Shown here piece after piece: positions 17,372 through 26,269 of a DNA stretch of 53,483 nucleotides (positions are counted from its first letter, which is position 1; each line of letters opens with the position of its first letter). A model generated the notes under the pieces. It was not told the DNA's origin. It worked only from the letters and a program-made list of their open reading frames with translations, and did not search any database. Source of the stretch: Nocardia higoensis NBRC 100133 (GTDB lineage: Bacteria > Actinomycetota > Actinomycetes > Mycobacteriales > Mycobacteriaceae). The translations under genes were made by a program, and so were the position numbers. The stretch is taken from the NCBI RefSeq assembly GCF_000308595.1, contig NZ_BAGA01000123.1, forward strand, positions 1 through 53,483. The letters are read 5' to 3'.

Positions 17372-18625
17372 TCAGAGGTCGAAGACCCGGTCGGCCGGGG
17401 CGAGTGGACCGAATCGCGCGGAGACCAGCGCGACCAACCGCCTCGGCCGATCCCCGTCGATCCTGGCCTTGCCGCTGGTCAGGAAGGCTCCCGAGAGCCC
17501 GCGCGCCGGGTCGGCCCAGCCGTACTGCGTGGTCAGTCCGCTGCGCCCGAAATGCGCCTCGGTGTGTCTGCCGAACTTCGAGCGGGCCCCGCCCAGCTCG
17601 TAGCCCGCGCACGACACCCGGCCCGCCACCCCGGGCAGCCGGGGCGCGGGGCGGACCGCAGCCCGGACGGCCTCGGCCGACAGCATCCGCACGCCGTCGA
17701 GTTCGCCTCCGCGCGCGAGGATTTCGTAGAACCGCGACAGTTCCGCGGCCGTGGTGACCAGATTGCCCGAGGGCAGTTCCGCGGTGAGGAAGCCGCGCAG
17801 CTTCTCCCCGGTCACCCGCCCGTCCATGCCGCCGCCGAGGGCCTTGCGCGCCAGGAAGGCCGACACCTTCGTGGCGGGCGGCCCGGTCCGCACACTCGGC
17901 ACCACCGCCGCCACGTCCTCGTCGGCCACCCCGAAGTTGTTCCAGCGGAACCCCAGCGGTTGCAGCACGCGCTCGGCCAGATGCTCGCGCATGCGCTGAC
18001 CGGTGGCCGCCCGCACCACCGCCCGCTGAATCAATCCGCTGGTCAGCGCGTGATACACGCGGAACCGTCCCGGCGGCCAGCTCGGCTTCAGATCCACCAG
18101 TCCCCGCAAGGCCAGTTCCTCGTCGACGACCAGCTCCGCCCCCCGATAGGGCGGCGTCACGAACGGCACGCCCGCCGAGTGCGTCAGCACGTCACCGATG
18201 GTGATGCGCCCTTTGCCGTGCGCCTCGAACCCGGGGATGTACTGCGCCACCGGGTCCGTGGCCGCGAACGCCCCGGCCTCGATCAGCATCGCCATGATCG
18301 CCGCCGACACACCTTTGGCGGTCGAGAATCCGCAGAACGGCGACTCCGTCGTCACCGGCACCTTCACGGCATCGGGCCCGTCCTTCGGCGCGTTCCCCCA
18401 CCCGTGCCCGATCGCCCGGTTCAGCACGACCGCGCCGCTGCGCCGCAAACACACCTGGATCGCGGGCGATGTGCCCATCCGGTACCAGTCCTGCACGAAG
18501 GCCCACACCGCGTCCACGTCGGCCCGGCTCACCCCGGCGTCGGCGGGGTCGTCCTCGTGACCGACACAGGTCACGGAATCCAGGTCGTCGGCGATCGGCA
18601 CCAGCGTGGGAGCTTCAGCACTCAT
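17372..18625 (-). CDS. Class C beta-lactamase-fold esterase (EstB/LipE type)
   Basis: A 417-residue protein with no signal peptide, so probably cytoplasmic. S-T-A-K in C-G-F-S-T-A-K-G-V is the nucleophile motif; the second motif is Y-H-A (R-V-Y-H-A-L-T-S-G). Near the C-terminus F-G-R-S-G-L-T-T-Q replaces the usual K-T-G/H-x-G. This matches EstB-like lipases/esterases. Three in-frame ATGs occur (18643, 18637, 18625); I prefer the last, M-S-A-E-A-P. Confidence 0.85.
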   Translation of the reverse strand: MSAEAPTLVPIADDLDSVTCVGHEDDPADAGVSRADVDAVWAFVQDWYRMGTSPAIQVCLRRSGAVVLNRAIGHGWGNAPKDGPDAVKVPVTTESPFCGFSTAKGVSAAIMAMLIEAGAFAATDPVAQYIPGFEAHGKGRITIGDVLTHSAGVPFVTPPYRGAELVVDEELALRGLVDLKPSWPPGRFRVYHALTSGLIQRAVVRAATGQRMREHLAERVLQPLGFRWNNFGVADEDVAAVVPSVRTGPPATKVSAFLARKALGGGMDGRVTGEKLRGFLTAELPSGNLVTTAAELSRFYEILARGGELDGVRMLSAEAVRAAVRPAPRLPGVAGRVSCAGYELGGARSKFGRHTEAHFGRSGLTTQYGWADPARGLSGAFLTSGKARIDGDRPRRLVALVSARFGPLAPADRVFDL

Positions 18626-18696
18626 TTCCGCCAGCATAATCACGCGCCCGGCGTTGCACCCTCGACTCGGCCCGCCGATTGCGCGAGGATTTCCCC

Positions 18697-19122
18697 ATGC
18701 CTCCGGACCGGATCCTGAAGCTCCAGAACGCCGCCCACCGCGCCCTGCTCACCCTCACCGGAGGACGCGTCGGCCGCACCTTCGGCGGCATGCCCACCCT
18801 CGAACTCACCACCATCGGCCGCAAGTCCGGCCGCCCCCACAGCGTCCTGCTCACCGCCCCCGTCGTCGACGGCGACACCTTCGTCGTGGTGGCCTCCCGC
18901 GGCGGAGATGCCGTCCACCCCGCCTGGTTCCTCAACCTGCGCGACAACCCCACCGTCGAGGTGTCGGTCCAGCAAGGCCCGCGCACGACGATGACCGCCC
19001 ACATCGCGACCCCGGAGGAACGCGCCGAACTCTGGCCGAAGGTCGTCGCCGCATTCCGCGGCTACGCCGGCTACCAGCGCAAGACCACGCGCGAGATTCC
19101 GCTGGTGCTGCTGAAGCCCTAG
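18697..19122 (+). CDS. Ddn-like deazaflavin(F420)-dependent nitroreductase family protein
   Basis: A 141-residue split-barrel protein. The family pattern is clear: T-L-E-L-T-T-I-G-R-K-S-G-R-P-H, then V-V-A-S-R-G-G-D-A-V-H-P-A-W-F-L-N-L-R-D-N-P, and the C-terminal Y-Q-R-K-T-T-R-E-I-P-L-V. These proteins use F420H2 to reduce quinones or nitro compounds. The ATG has GAGG about 9 bases upstream. It is divergent from the EstB-like gene. Confidence 0.9.
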   Translation: MPPDRILKLQNAAHRALLTLTGGRVGRTFGGMPTLELTTIGRKSGRPHSVLLTAPVVDGDTFVVVASRGGDAVHPAWFLNLRDNPTVEVSVQQGPRTTMTAHIATPEERAELWPKVVAAFRGYAGYQRKTTREIPLVLLKP

Positions 19123-19249
19123 CCGCGGGCACGTCGATCGTCGCGCGAAACGACCGACCAGGGATAAGGGAGTCCCCGGCTGGGCGGAATTCGGTCGGCC
19201 GGGCTCCGTACGACAGGTCCGAGTCGACAGGGCGGGGCGCAGAATTCGG

Positions 19250-19323
19250 TGCCCCCAGTCGGACTCGAACCGACACTGTGCAGATTTTAAGTCTGCTGCC
19301 TCTGCCAATTGGGCTATAGGGGC
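19250..19323 (-). tRNA. tRNA with UAA anticodon (Leu), class I shape
   Basis: A 74-nt cloverleaf: acceptor GCCCCTA/TGGGGGC (one G-U), 3-bp D stem, anticodon stem GCAGA/TCTGC with loop CTTAAAA (anticodon TAA at 19287-19289), 5-nt variable loop ACAGT, T arm GTCGG-TTCGAGT-CCGAC, discriminator A. CCA is not encoded (next bases CCG). UAA reads the leucine codon UUA and A73 fits leucine. A long variable arm, expected for tRNA-Leu, is absent. Confidence 0.9.
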
Positions 19324-19423
19324 GTGGGGCCAGAGTACCCAGCCGTACGAGCGTACTGGGAACGGGCACGCTTCTAGGGCCGATTGACATTCAGGCGGGT
19401 CTCGATCTGTTCGGCGGGAGCGT

Positions 19424-19455
19424 CCGAGGCCGCGTCGGCGGTGACGCGGCCTCGG
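19424..19455 (-). terminator. Terminator downstream of the APC permease
   Basis: A perfect 13-bp stem, CCGAGGCCGCGTC / GACGCGGCCTCGG, with loop GGCGGT, lies about 40 bases past the permease stop on the leftward strand. No T tract. Confidence 0.75.
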
Positions 19456-19492
19456 CCGAAATCCCGGCAGGCGACCGGCCCGCGGCGTCCGG

Positions 19493-21025
19493 TCAGGCGG
19501 GGTCTTTGCGCAGTTCCACGCCCTCCGCGGCGGTCTCGGCCAGTTCCTTGCCGAGCAGTGAGTGGCGGCGACTATAGGTGCCGTAGACGATCAGGCCGAG
19601 CGCCATCCAGACGAGGAAGCGGATCCAGGTCTCGATGGAGAGATTGACCATCAGCCACAGGCAGGCCGACACGGCAAGGACCGGGACCAGCGGCACCCAG
19701 GGAACGCGGAAGCCGCGGGGCAGGTCGGGTCGGGTACGGCGCAGGATGACCACGCCCATCGCGACGAGAACGAAGGCGAACAGCGTGCCGATATTGACCA
19801 TCTCCTCGAGCGCGCCCATGTCGACGAAACCGGCCAGGATCGCGCAGGCGATGCCGACCATGATCGTCAGGCGCACCGGCGTGCCGTGCGTTCCGGTGCG
19901 GGCGAGCTTGCGCGGGAGCAGGCCGTCGCGCGACATCGCGAACAGCACGCGGGTCTGGCCGAGGTAGAGCACCATGACGACGGTGGTCAGGCCGGCCAGC
20001 GCGCCGACGGAGATGATCTTCTCGGCCCAGGTGACGCCGTTCAGGGCGAACGCGGTGGCCAGGGTCGCGTCGGTGCCCTGGAGCTCTTTGTAGGACACCA
20101 TGCCGGTCAGGATCAGGGAGACGGCGACGTAGAGGACGGTGACGATGGCGAGTGAGCCGAGAATGCCGCGGGGGACGTCGCGCTGCGGGTTCTTGGTCTC
20201 CTCCGCGGTGGTGGCCACCACGTCGAAGCCGATGAAGGCGAAGAAGACCAGGCTGGCGGCGGCGAGCAGGCCGTACCAGCCGAAGGTGCTGTTGCCCGCG
20301 CCGGTGAGCCAGGAGAACAGCGACTGGTGGATGCCGGTGTCGCCCTCGCCCGGCTCGGAGGGCGGGATGTACGGGGAGAGGTTGTCGGCGTCGAAGTAGG
20401 CGATGCCGACGGCGATGACCAGGGCGATCACACCGAGCTTGATGGCCACCGCGAGGGCCGAGACGCGCGAGGAGATCTTGGTGCCGACGGCCAGCAGCAC
20501 ACACAGCGCGGCGATGAGAAGCACTGCGCCCCAGTCGAAATGGAGCACGCCGAGGTGGACGGTGGTGGAGATGCCGCCGAGGACCGAGCCGAGATACTGC
20601 GACCAGCCCTTGGCGACCACCGAGACGGCGAGGGCGAATTCCAGGATCAGATCCCAGCCGATGATCCAGGCGACGAATTCGCCGAAGGTGGCGTAGGAGA
20701 ACGTGTAGGCGCTGCCTGCCACGGGGACGGTCGAGGCGAATTCGGCGTAGCACAGGGCGGTCAGGCCGCAGGCGATGGCGGCGAAGACGAAGGCCAGCGA
20801 TACCGAGGGGCCCGCGACATTGCCCGCGGTGCGGGCGGTGAGGGTGAAGATGCCCGCGCCGACCACGACGGCGACGCCGAAGATGGTCAGGTCCCAGGCG
20901 GTGAGATCCTTGCGCAGTTTGGAATCGGGCTCGTCGGTGTCACGGATCGATTGCTCCACCGATTTCACACGCAGTCTGTTGACCACACTTCCCTGGTTCG
21001 GGCTCCCTGCGCTCGGGCTCGACAT
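19493..21025 (-). CDS. APC-superfamily amino acid permease (cationic amino acid type)
   Basis: A 510-residue transporter with about 12 transmembrane segments. It begins M-S-S-P-S-A-G-S with GAGGAG upstream. The first helix carries the APC substrate motif G-V-A-V-V-V-G-A-G-I-F. F-I-G-F-D-V-V-A-T-T-A-E-E (about 260) is the mid-protein signature of the CAT subfamily. It lies 17 bp after the POT transporter on the same strand, so the pair likely forms an amino acid and peptide uptake operon. Exact substrate unknown. Confidence 0.9.
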   Translation of the reverse strand: MSSPSAGSPNQGSVVNRLRVKSVEQSIRDTDEPDSKLRKDLTAWDLTIFGVAVVVGAGIFTLTARTAGNVAGPSVSLAFVFAAIACGLTALCYAEFASTVPVAGSAYTFSYATFGEFVAWIIGWDLILEFALAVSVVAKGWSQYLGSVLGGISTTVHLGVLHFDWGAVLLIAALCVLLAVGTKISSRVSALAVAIKLGVIALVIAVGIAYFDADNLSPYIPPSEPGEGDTGIHQSLFSWLTGAGNSTFGWYGLLAAASLVFFAFIGFDVVATTAEETKNPQRDVPRGILGSLAIVTVLYVAVSLILTGMVSYKELQGTDATLATAFALNGVTWAEKIISVGALAGLTTVVMVLYLGQTRVLFAMSRDGLLPRKLARTGTHGTPVRLTIMVGIACAILAGFVDMGALEEMVNIGTLFAFVLVAMGVVILRRTRPDLPRGFRVPWVPLVPVLAVSACLWLMVNLSIETWIRFLVWMALGLIVYGTYSRRHSLLGKELAETAAEGVELRKDPA

Positions 21026-21042
21026 CTGCTCACTCCTCACTG

Positions 21043-22509
21043 CTAATGGACGCCGGCCATCGCGCGGCTGATCCACGGACCCACGGCAGCCACGAGCGCG
21101 CCCACCGCGATCGTGACCACGCCGATGACGCCGAAGTAGGCGGCCTCGTGGGCGGGATCGTAGAAACGGGCGAGCACACCGGACATAGATGTACCGATAC
21201 CCACGGAAAAGAAATACAAAGCCATCATCTGGGCCCGGAATGCCTCGGGCGCCAGCTGCGTGGTCACCGCCAGGCCGATCGGGGACAGCAGCAGCTCCGA
21301 AACCGCGAATCCGGCCATGACGATCAGCACCAGCAACGCGGGCACCGTCCGTCCGGAGAAGCCCGCGAGCGGCACGAACAACAGGAACGCCGCACCCATC
21401 CCCATCACACCGAGGGCGAACTTGCGCGGGGTGCTCGGCGCGCGATTGCCCAGCCGCGTCCACATCAGCGCGAACAACGGCGACAGCACGATGATCCACA
21501 CCGGCTCGACCGAGCCGATCCAGCTGCTGGGGGCGGTCCAGCCGAAGACGCTCCAGTTCATCCGCTCGTCGGAGTAGACGGCGAAGACGGTGAAGATCTG
21601 CTGGAACAGCGACCAGAACACGGCATTGGCGACGAACAGCGGCAGGAACGCGCGCACCCGGCTGCGCTCCAGCGCGGTGACGGTCGGACTGCGCAGCATG
21701 ACGACGAAGTAGACGACCGAAACGGCCACGATGACACCGGTGGTCACCTCAGCCAGATTGCCGAGCGAGACCCAGCCGAACGACCAGACCGCGACGGCCA
21801 CCGCCGTGGCCGCGGCCAGCGCGCCCATGATCGGGGCGAATTGTCGGCGCGGCAGCGGATTGGGCACCTCCCGGCCCGCGGTGCCGAGATTGCGCCGGAA
21901 GATCGCGTACTGGGTCAGCCCGAGGGTCATGCCGATGGCGGCGGCGCCGAAGCCGTAGTGGAAGCCCAGGTGGGTCTGCAGCAGGCCGGTGAGCAGCGGG
22001 CCGATGAGCGCGCCCAGGTTGATGCCGAGGTAGAAGAGGGTGAAGCCGCCGTCGATCCGCGCGTCGCCGGGCTCGTAGAGGGTGCCGAGCAGGGAGGAGA
22101 CATTGGCCTTGAGTGCGCCGCTGCCCAGGGCGACCAGCGCCAGGCCTACGCCGACGCCGGACAGACCCGGCAGCACGGCCAGCGCGAGGTGACCCGCGAC
22201 CACGACGACGCCGCCGTAGAAGACGGTGCGTTCCATGCCCAGCAGCCGATCGGCTATCCAGCCGCCGAGCACGGTGGACAGGTAGACCAGACCGCCGTAG
22301 GCGCCGACGATGCCGACCGCGGTGCCCTTCTCCATCCCGAGGCCACCCTCGGTCACCGAGTAGTACAGGTAGTAGCCGAGGATCGTGAGCATGCCGTAGA
22401 AGGAGAAACGCTCCCACAGCTCGACCCCGAAGAGGTTGGCCAATCCGATCGGGTGCCCGAACAACGTACGCTCCGGTACCACCACATCGGATCGGACGGC
22501 TCGGGACAT
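21043..22509 (-). CDS. Proton-dependent oligopeptide transporter (POT/PTR family)
   Basis: A 488-residue MFS protein. The E-x-x-E-R-like signature E-L-W-E-R-F-S-F-Y-G-M is in the first helix (residues 30-40) and G-G-W-I-A-D-R follows helix 2. The second PTR signature F-x-L-F-Y-L-G-I-N-L-G-A is at about 155-167. It imports di- and tripeptides with protons. First gene of the probable operon with the APC permease. Confidence 0.92.
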   Translation of the reverse strand: MSRAVRSDVVVPERTLFGHPIGLANLFGVELWERFSFYGMLTILGYYLYYSVTEGGLGMEKGTAVGIVGAYGGLVYLSTVLGGWIADRLLGMERTVFYGGVVVVAGHLALAVLPGLSGVGVGLALVALGSGALKANVSSLLGTLYEPGDARIDGGFTLFYLGINLGALIGPLLTGLLQTHLGFHYGFGAAAIGMTLGLTQYAIFRRNLGTAGREVPNPLPRRQFAPIMGALAAATAVAVAVWSFGWVSLGNLAEVTTGVIVAVSVVYFVVMLRSPTVTALERSRVRAFLPLFVANAVFWSLFQQIFTVFAVYSDERMNWSVFGWTAPSSWIGSVEPVWIIVLSPLFALMWTRLGNRAPSTPRKFALGVMGMGAAFLLFVPLAGFSGRTVPALLVLIVMAGFAVSELLLSPIGLAVTTQLAPEAFRAQMMALYFFSVGIGTSMSGVLARFYDPAHEAAYFGVIGVVTIAVGALVAAVGPWISRAMAGVH

Positions 22510-22596
22510 GGATCGACGATTTCACATGCCGGCTATCGACCAGTCATCACCACGCCGTAACCCGCGGAGCGGGTATGTGGCAGGCCGCGGGGCGGG

Positions 22597-23544
22597 TCAG
22601 GCGATCGACAGCGCGATGCCGTCGAGAATGTCGTGCTCGCTGACGATCAGCGCGCCGATGCCCGCCCGGCGGGCCAGCTCGTCGGCGAGCAGTTCGGTGA
22701 TCACCGCGCCGCCGCCGATGACATCGACCCGGCCGGGATGGACGGGTCCCAGCGCGGCGCGCTCGTCGTGGCTGAGCGAGATCAGCCGCCGGCAGGTCTC
22801 GTGGACCTTGTCCAGCGGCAACTCGGCGAGGTGGACACGCTCGGCGTCGTACTCGGGCAGTTCCAGCGCCAGCGCGGCGAGGGTGGTCATGGTGCCCGCC
22901 ACGCCGACCCAGGTGTGGGCGCGCTCCAGCGGGATCGTCTCGAACGCCTTCGCCAGCCGCTGGGCGGCGAACTCCCGGCCCGCGGCGATCTGCTCGGCGG
23001 TCGGCGGGTCGTCGTGCAGGCAGCGTTCGGTGATGCGCACACAGCCGATGTCGGAGGAGACGGCGAACTCGACGCCCTCGGCGTCGCCGAACACCAGCTC
23101 CGTGGACCCGCCGCCCAGATCGACGACCACGAAGGGGCCCGCGCTGCCGGACAGTTCGCCGATGGCGCCGGTGAACGACAGCCTGGCCTCCTCGTCGCCG
23201 GTGATGACCTCGGCTGCCGAGCCGGGCACGGCGCGACCGAGTTCGGCGCGGGCCATGGCGAAGAAGTCCTCGCGATTGGCGGCGTCACGGGTGGCGGAGG
23301 TGGCCACCATGCGCACCTTGACGACACCGGTCTCGATCATCGTGTCGACGTAGTCGGCCAGCGCGACGCGGGTGCGCTCGATGGCCTCGGGCGCGAAGGC
23401 GCCGGTCGCGTCGACACCCTGGCCGAGGCGCACGATCCGCATCTCCCGGTGCACATCGGCGAGGCGGCCGTCGGGCTGCACGTCGGCGATCAGCAAGCGG
23501 ATGGAGTTCGTGCCGCAATCGACCGCGGCCACCCTGTCGGACAT
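22597..23544 (-). CDS. Exopolyphosphatase/guanosine pentaphosphate phosphohydrolase family protein
   Basis: A 315-residue single-unit Ppx/GppA protein of the ASKHA fold. D-C-G-T-N-S-I-R-L-L-I-A-D (phosphate-1 loop) is at residues 9-21 and D-L-G-G-G-S-T-E-L-V (phosphate-2) near 140. It matches Rv1026 (Ppx2) in place and length. The short form lacks the C-terminal HD domain of enterobacterial enzymes. Activity could be polyP or pppGpp hydrolysis. Start ATG is 2 bp past the DUF501 stop. Confidence 0.9.
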   Translation of the reverse strand: MSDRVAAVDCGTNSIRLLIADVQPDGRLADVHREMRIVRLGQGVDATGAFAPEAIERTRVALADYVDTMIETGVVKVRMVATSATRDAANREDFFAMARAELGRAVPGSAAEVITGDEEARLSFTGAIGELSGSAGPFVVVDLGGGSTELVFGDAEGVEFAVSSDIGCVRITERCLHDDPPTAEQIAAGREFAAQRLAKAFETIPLERAHTWVGVAGTMTTLAALALELPEYDAERVHLAELPLDKVHETCRRLISLSHDERAALGPVHPGRVDVIGGGAVITELLADELARRAGIGALIVSEHDILDGIALSIA

Positions 23545-23546
23545 GG

Positions 23547-24065
23547 TCAGGCTCCGTCCTCGCGCGAATACTGCGGCCAGTCTGCCGGAACGACGGTTCC
23601 GCGCAAACCGTGTTCGGCGGCCAGCGCGACGGATTCGTCGCCCAGCGGGTTCACGCCCGGCCCCTTGGCCAGCGCATGCGCGATGAGCACGTGCAGGCAC
23701 TTGACCCGTTCGGGCATGCCGCCGCCGGTGAAATTTGTTCCCAGCGACTCGATCTCGTTGCGCTCGGCCAGGTAGCTCTCGTGCGCGGCGCGGTAGGCGG
23801 CGGCCAGCTCGGGGTCGTTCTGCAGGCGCTCGGTCATCTCGCGCATGACGCCGGCCGATTCCTGCCTGCTCGCCTCGGCGGTCAGGCGCGGATCGGTCAG
23901 GTAGTAGAGGGTCGGGAAGGGGGTGCCGTCGGGCAGCCGTGGCGCGGTCTTGACCACGGCGGGCACGCCGTCGGGGGTGCGATAGGCGATGGCGAGCACA
24001 CCTCGGGGGGCGCGGCCGAGCTGCTCGGCGACGATCTCGAGGTCGCGGTCGGTCGGTGCGCTCAC
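23547..24065 (-). CDS. DUF501 protein
   Basis: A 172-residue soluble protein starting at GTG that overlaps the ftsB-like stop by 4 bases (GTGA). Conserved DUF501 blocks: L-G-R-A-P-R-G-V-L-A-I-A-Y-R, T-L-Y-Y-L-T-D-P-R-L, and N-F-T-G-G-G-M-P-E-R-V-K-C-L-H-V-L-I-A-H, with His and Cys candidates for a catalytic or metal site. Function unknown. Its place between ftsB and ppx is conserved in actinobacteria (Rv1025). Confidence 0.9.
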   Translation of the reverse strand: MSAPTDRDLEIVAEQLGRAPRGVLAIAYRTPDGVPAVVKTAPRLPDGTPFPTLYYLTDPRLTAEASRQESAGVMREMTERLQNDPELAAAYRAAHESYLAERNEIESLGTNFTGGGMPERVKCLHVLIAHALAKGPGVNPLGDESVALAAEHGLRGTVVPADWPQYSREDGA

Positions 24066-24724
24066 CGTGGTCCTTCCGGGGCGGGCGGGGCAGGCGGAAC
24101 GGATTCGGCTGCCGGGTCGGGCGTTTCGGGTGCGGTCTCGGCGGGCGGGGGCTCGGCGATGGTGTGCCAGAGGTCGGTGTACCAGGGGTCGGGAGACTTG
24201 GACTGGGTCGGGCCGGACGGCCGCGGCGGGGCCTCGATGCCGGGGACCTGCACGATGTAGGGGGTTTCCCCCGGCATCACCAGGCGCAGCCGGTCCTTGG
24301 CCTCGGAACGGATGAAGGCCGGATCCTGTTGCTGCGCACGGCGATCGCGCAGGCGGGCCAGATCGGCTTCGAGTTCGCGACGCTCCTGGGCCAGTTCGGT
24401 GGCCTCGGCACGCTGGCTGAAATAGGTGCGCATCGGCACCGACAGGGTCAGCGCGAGCGCGCAGACGACCATCGCGAGGATGATCGCCTTGCCGCGGGAC
24501 AGTCCCAGGATCGTGTGTTCGGACTGCTTGTCCGCACGGCGCGCGGCGATCTTGCGGGGTTCGGCGCGCAGCTTCTCCCCGGACTCGACCCGTTTGCGCG
24601 GACGCGCGGCGGACGGACGGGCCGCCGCCTCGGCATCGGCGCGGGGGCGGGAACGAGCGGATCGCGACGTGCGGCGGTCACCGCGCCCTGCCGGGCTGCT
24701 TCCGCGCGCACGTCGCTCCGTCAT
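24062..24724 (-). CDS. FtsB/DivIC-family septum formation initiator
   Basis: A 220-residue bitopic protein. A long basic, disordered cytoplasmic N-terminus (1-75, many R/A/S) precedes one membrane helix (about 78-95, A-I-I-L-A-M-V-V-C-A-L). The extracytoplasmic coiled coil is A-E-A-T-E-L-A-Q-E-R-R-E-L-E, then the DivIC motif P-A-F-I-R-S-E-A-K-D-R-L-R-L-V-M-P-G-E. A proline-rich tail ends the protein. It should sit in the FtsQLB divisome complex. Located downstream of eno by 15 bp, as in many Gram-positives. Confidence 0.92.
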   Translation of the reverse strand: MTERRARGSSPAGRGDRRTSRSARSRPRADAEAAARPSAARPRKRVESGEKLRAEPRKIAARRADKQSEHTILGLSRGKAIILAMVVCALALTLSVPMRTYFSQRAEATELAQERRELEADLARLRDRRAQQQDPAFIRSEAKDRLRLVMPGETPYIVQVPGIEAPPRPSGPTQSKSPDPWYTDLWHTIAEPPPAETAPETPDPAAESVPPAPPAPEGPR

Positions 24725-24739
24725 GAAACGTCCCGGTCC

Positions 24740-26026
24740 TTACCCTTCGAACGCGAAACGCGGGAACGCGACGTCGCCGGCGTAACGGGCGGAATCACCG
24801 AGCGCGTCCTCGATGCGCAGCAGCTGGTTGTACTTGGCGACGCGCTCGGAGCGAGCGGGCGCACCGGTCTTGATCTGACCGCTGCCCACAGCCACGGCCA
24901 GGTCGGCGATGGTGGTGTCCTCGGTCTCGCCGGAACGGTGCGACATCATGGTCTTGTAGCCGCTGCGGTGCGCGAGGTCGACGGCGTCGAGGGTCTCGGT
25001 CAGGGTGCCGATCTGGTTGACCTTCACCAGCAGCGCGTTGGCCGCGCCCTTGGCGATGCCGTCCTCCAGGCGCTCGGGGTTGGTGACGAACAGGTCGTCG
25101 CCGACCAGCTGGATCTTGTCGCCGATCTGATCGGTGAGCGCGACCCAGCCGTCCCAGTCGTCCTCCGACAGCGGGTCCTCGATGGAAACCAGCGGGTAGG
25201 CGGTGAGCAGTTCGGCGTAGAACTGCGCCATCTCCTCGGCGGAGCGGACGACGCCCTCGAACTTGTAGCCGCTGCCGGTGGTGTAGAACTCGGTCGCCGC
25301 GACGTCGAGCGCCAGCGCGACGTCGGTACCCAGCTTCAGGCCGGTCTTGGCGATGGCCTCGCCGATCAGGTCGAGGGCCTCACGGGTGCCGGCCACGTCG
25401 GGAGCGAAGCCGCCCTCGTCGCCGAGACCGGTGGACAGGCCCTTCGACTTCAGCACAGCCTTCAGCGCGTGATACACCTCCGCGCCCCAGCGCAGCGACT
25501 CCTTGAAGGTCGGCGCGCCGATGGGCGCGACCATGAACTCCTGGACGTCGACGCCGGTGTCGGCGTGCGCGCCACCGTTGAGGATGTTCATCATCGGGAC
25601 GGGCAGCACGTGGGCGTTCGGGCCGCCCAGGTAGCGGAACAGCTCCAGGCCCGAGGACTCCGCGGCCGCGCGGGCCACCGCGAGCGAGACGCCGAGCAGG
25701 GCGTTGGCGCCCAGACGCGACTTGTCCGGGGTGCCGTCGAGGTCGAGCAGGACCTGGTCGACGGTGCGCTGTTCGACCGCGTCCAGGCCGATGACGGCCG
25801 GGGCGATCTCGTCGAGGACGCCCTCGACGGCCTTGAGCACACCCTTGCCCAGGTAACGGTCGCCGCCGTCACGCAGTTCGACGGCCTCGTGCTCGCCGGT
25901 GGAGGCGCCGGAAGGCACCGCGGCCCTGGTCAGGGTGCCGTCGTCGAGGGCGATCTCGACCTCGACGGTGGGATTTCCGCGGGAATCCAGGATTTCGCGC
26001 GCTCCGACCTGTTCGATGATGGCCAC
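24740..26026 (-). CDS. eno: Enolase
   Basis: A 428-residue glycolytic enzyme interconverting 2-phosphoglycerate and phosphoenolpyruvate. G-N-P-T-V-E-V-E and S-G-A-S-T-G-E-H-E-A (loop Ser, substrate lid) are in the N-terminal domain. Metal ligands are in the L-D-V-A, S-I-E-D-P and L-V-G-D-D-L blocks. The signature L-L-V-K-V-N-Q-I-G-T-L-T-E-T and M-S-H-R-S-G-E-T-E-D-T are intact. It leads the eno-ftsB-DUF501-ppx operon. Confidence 0.98.
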   Translation of the reverse strand: MAIIEQVGAREILDSRGNPTVEVEIALDDGTLTRAAVPSGASTGEHEAVELRDGGDRYLGKGVLKAVEGVLDEIAPAVIGLDAVEQRTVDQVLLDLDGTPDKSRLGANALLGVSLAVARAAAESSGLELFRYLGGPNAHVLPVPMMNILNGGAHADTGVDVQEFMVAPIGAPTFKESLRWGAEVYHALKAVLKSKGLSTGLGDEGGFAPDVAGTREALDLIGEAIAKTGLKLGTDVALALDVAATEFYTTGSGYKFEGVVRSAEEMAQFYAELLTAYPLVSIEDPLSEDDWDGWVALTDQIGDKIQLVGDDLFVTNPERLEDGIAKGAANALLVKVNQIGTLTETLDAVDLAHRSGYKTMMSHRSGETEDTTIADLAVAVGSGQIKTGAPARSERVAKYNQLLRIEDALGDSARYAGDVAFPRFAFEG

Positions 26027-26170
26027 GAAAACGACTCTCCTTCGGCTGCTGGCACGGTGGGTCTGACGGGATTGAGCCGTGCGGTGCCGAGCCTAGCGCC
26101 CCCGCCGCGCACGAGGTAACCGGCACTCCGAGTCCCCGGACATCATCGATCCTCCCGAGACCGCCGGGCC

Positions 26171-26188
26171 CCGAGACCACCGTCTCGG
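26171..26188 (-). terminator. Possible terminator after lpqU
   Basis: CCGAGAC-CACC-GTCTCGG forms a 7-bp stem about 80 bases past the lpqU stop, within the 243-bp gap to eno. The palindrome GGTGATCACC overlaps its edge (26187-26196) and could instead be part of the eno promoter region. Weak evidence. Confidence 0.3.
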
Positions 26189-26269
26189 TGATCACCGCCC
26201 CACGATCACCGTTTCCCCCGACAGCACCGGATGCCCCACCATCACCACGACTCACGGCCGGGCGCGAGC

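Noticed and set aside
24056..26119. 687-codon plus-strand frame opposite eno and ftsB
   Set aside because: Antisense shadow of conserved genes; translation rich in Gly, His and Arg with no recognisable fold.
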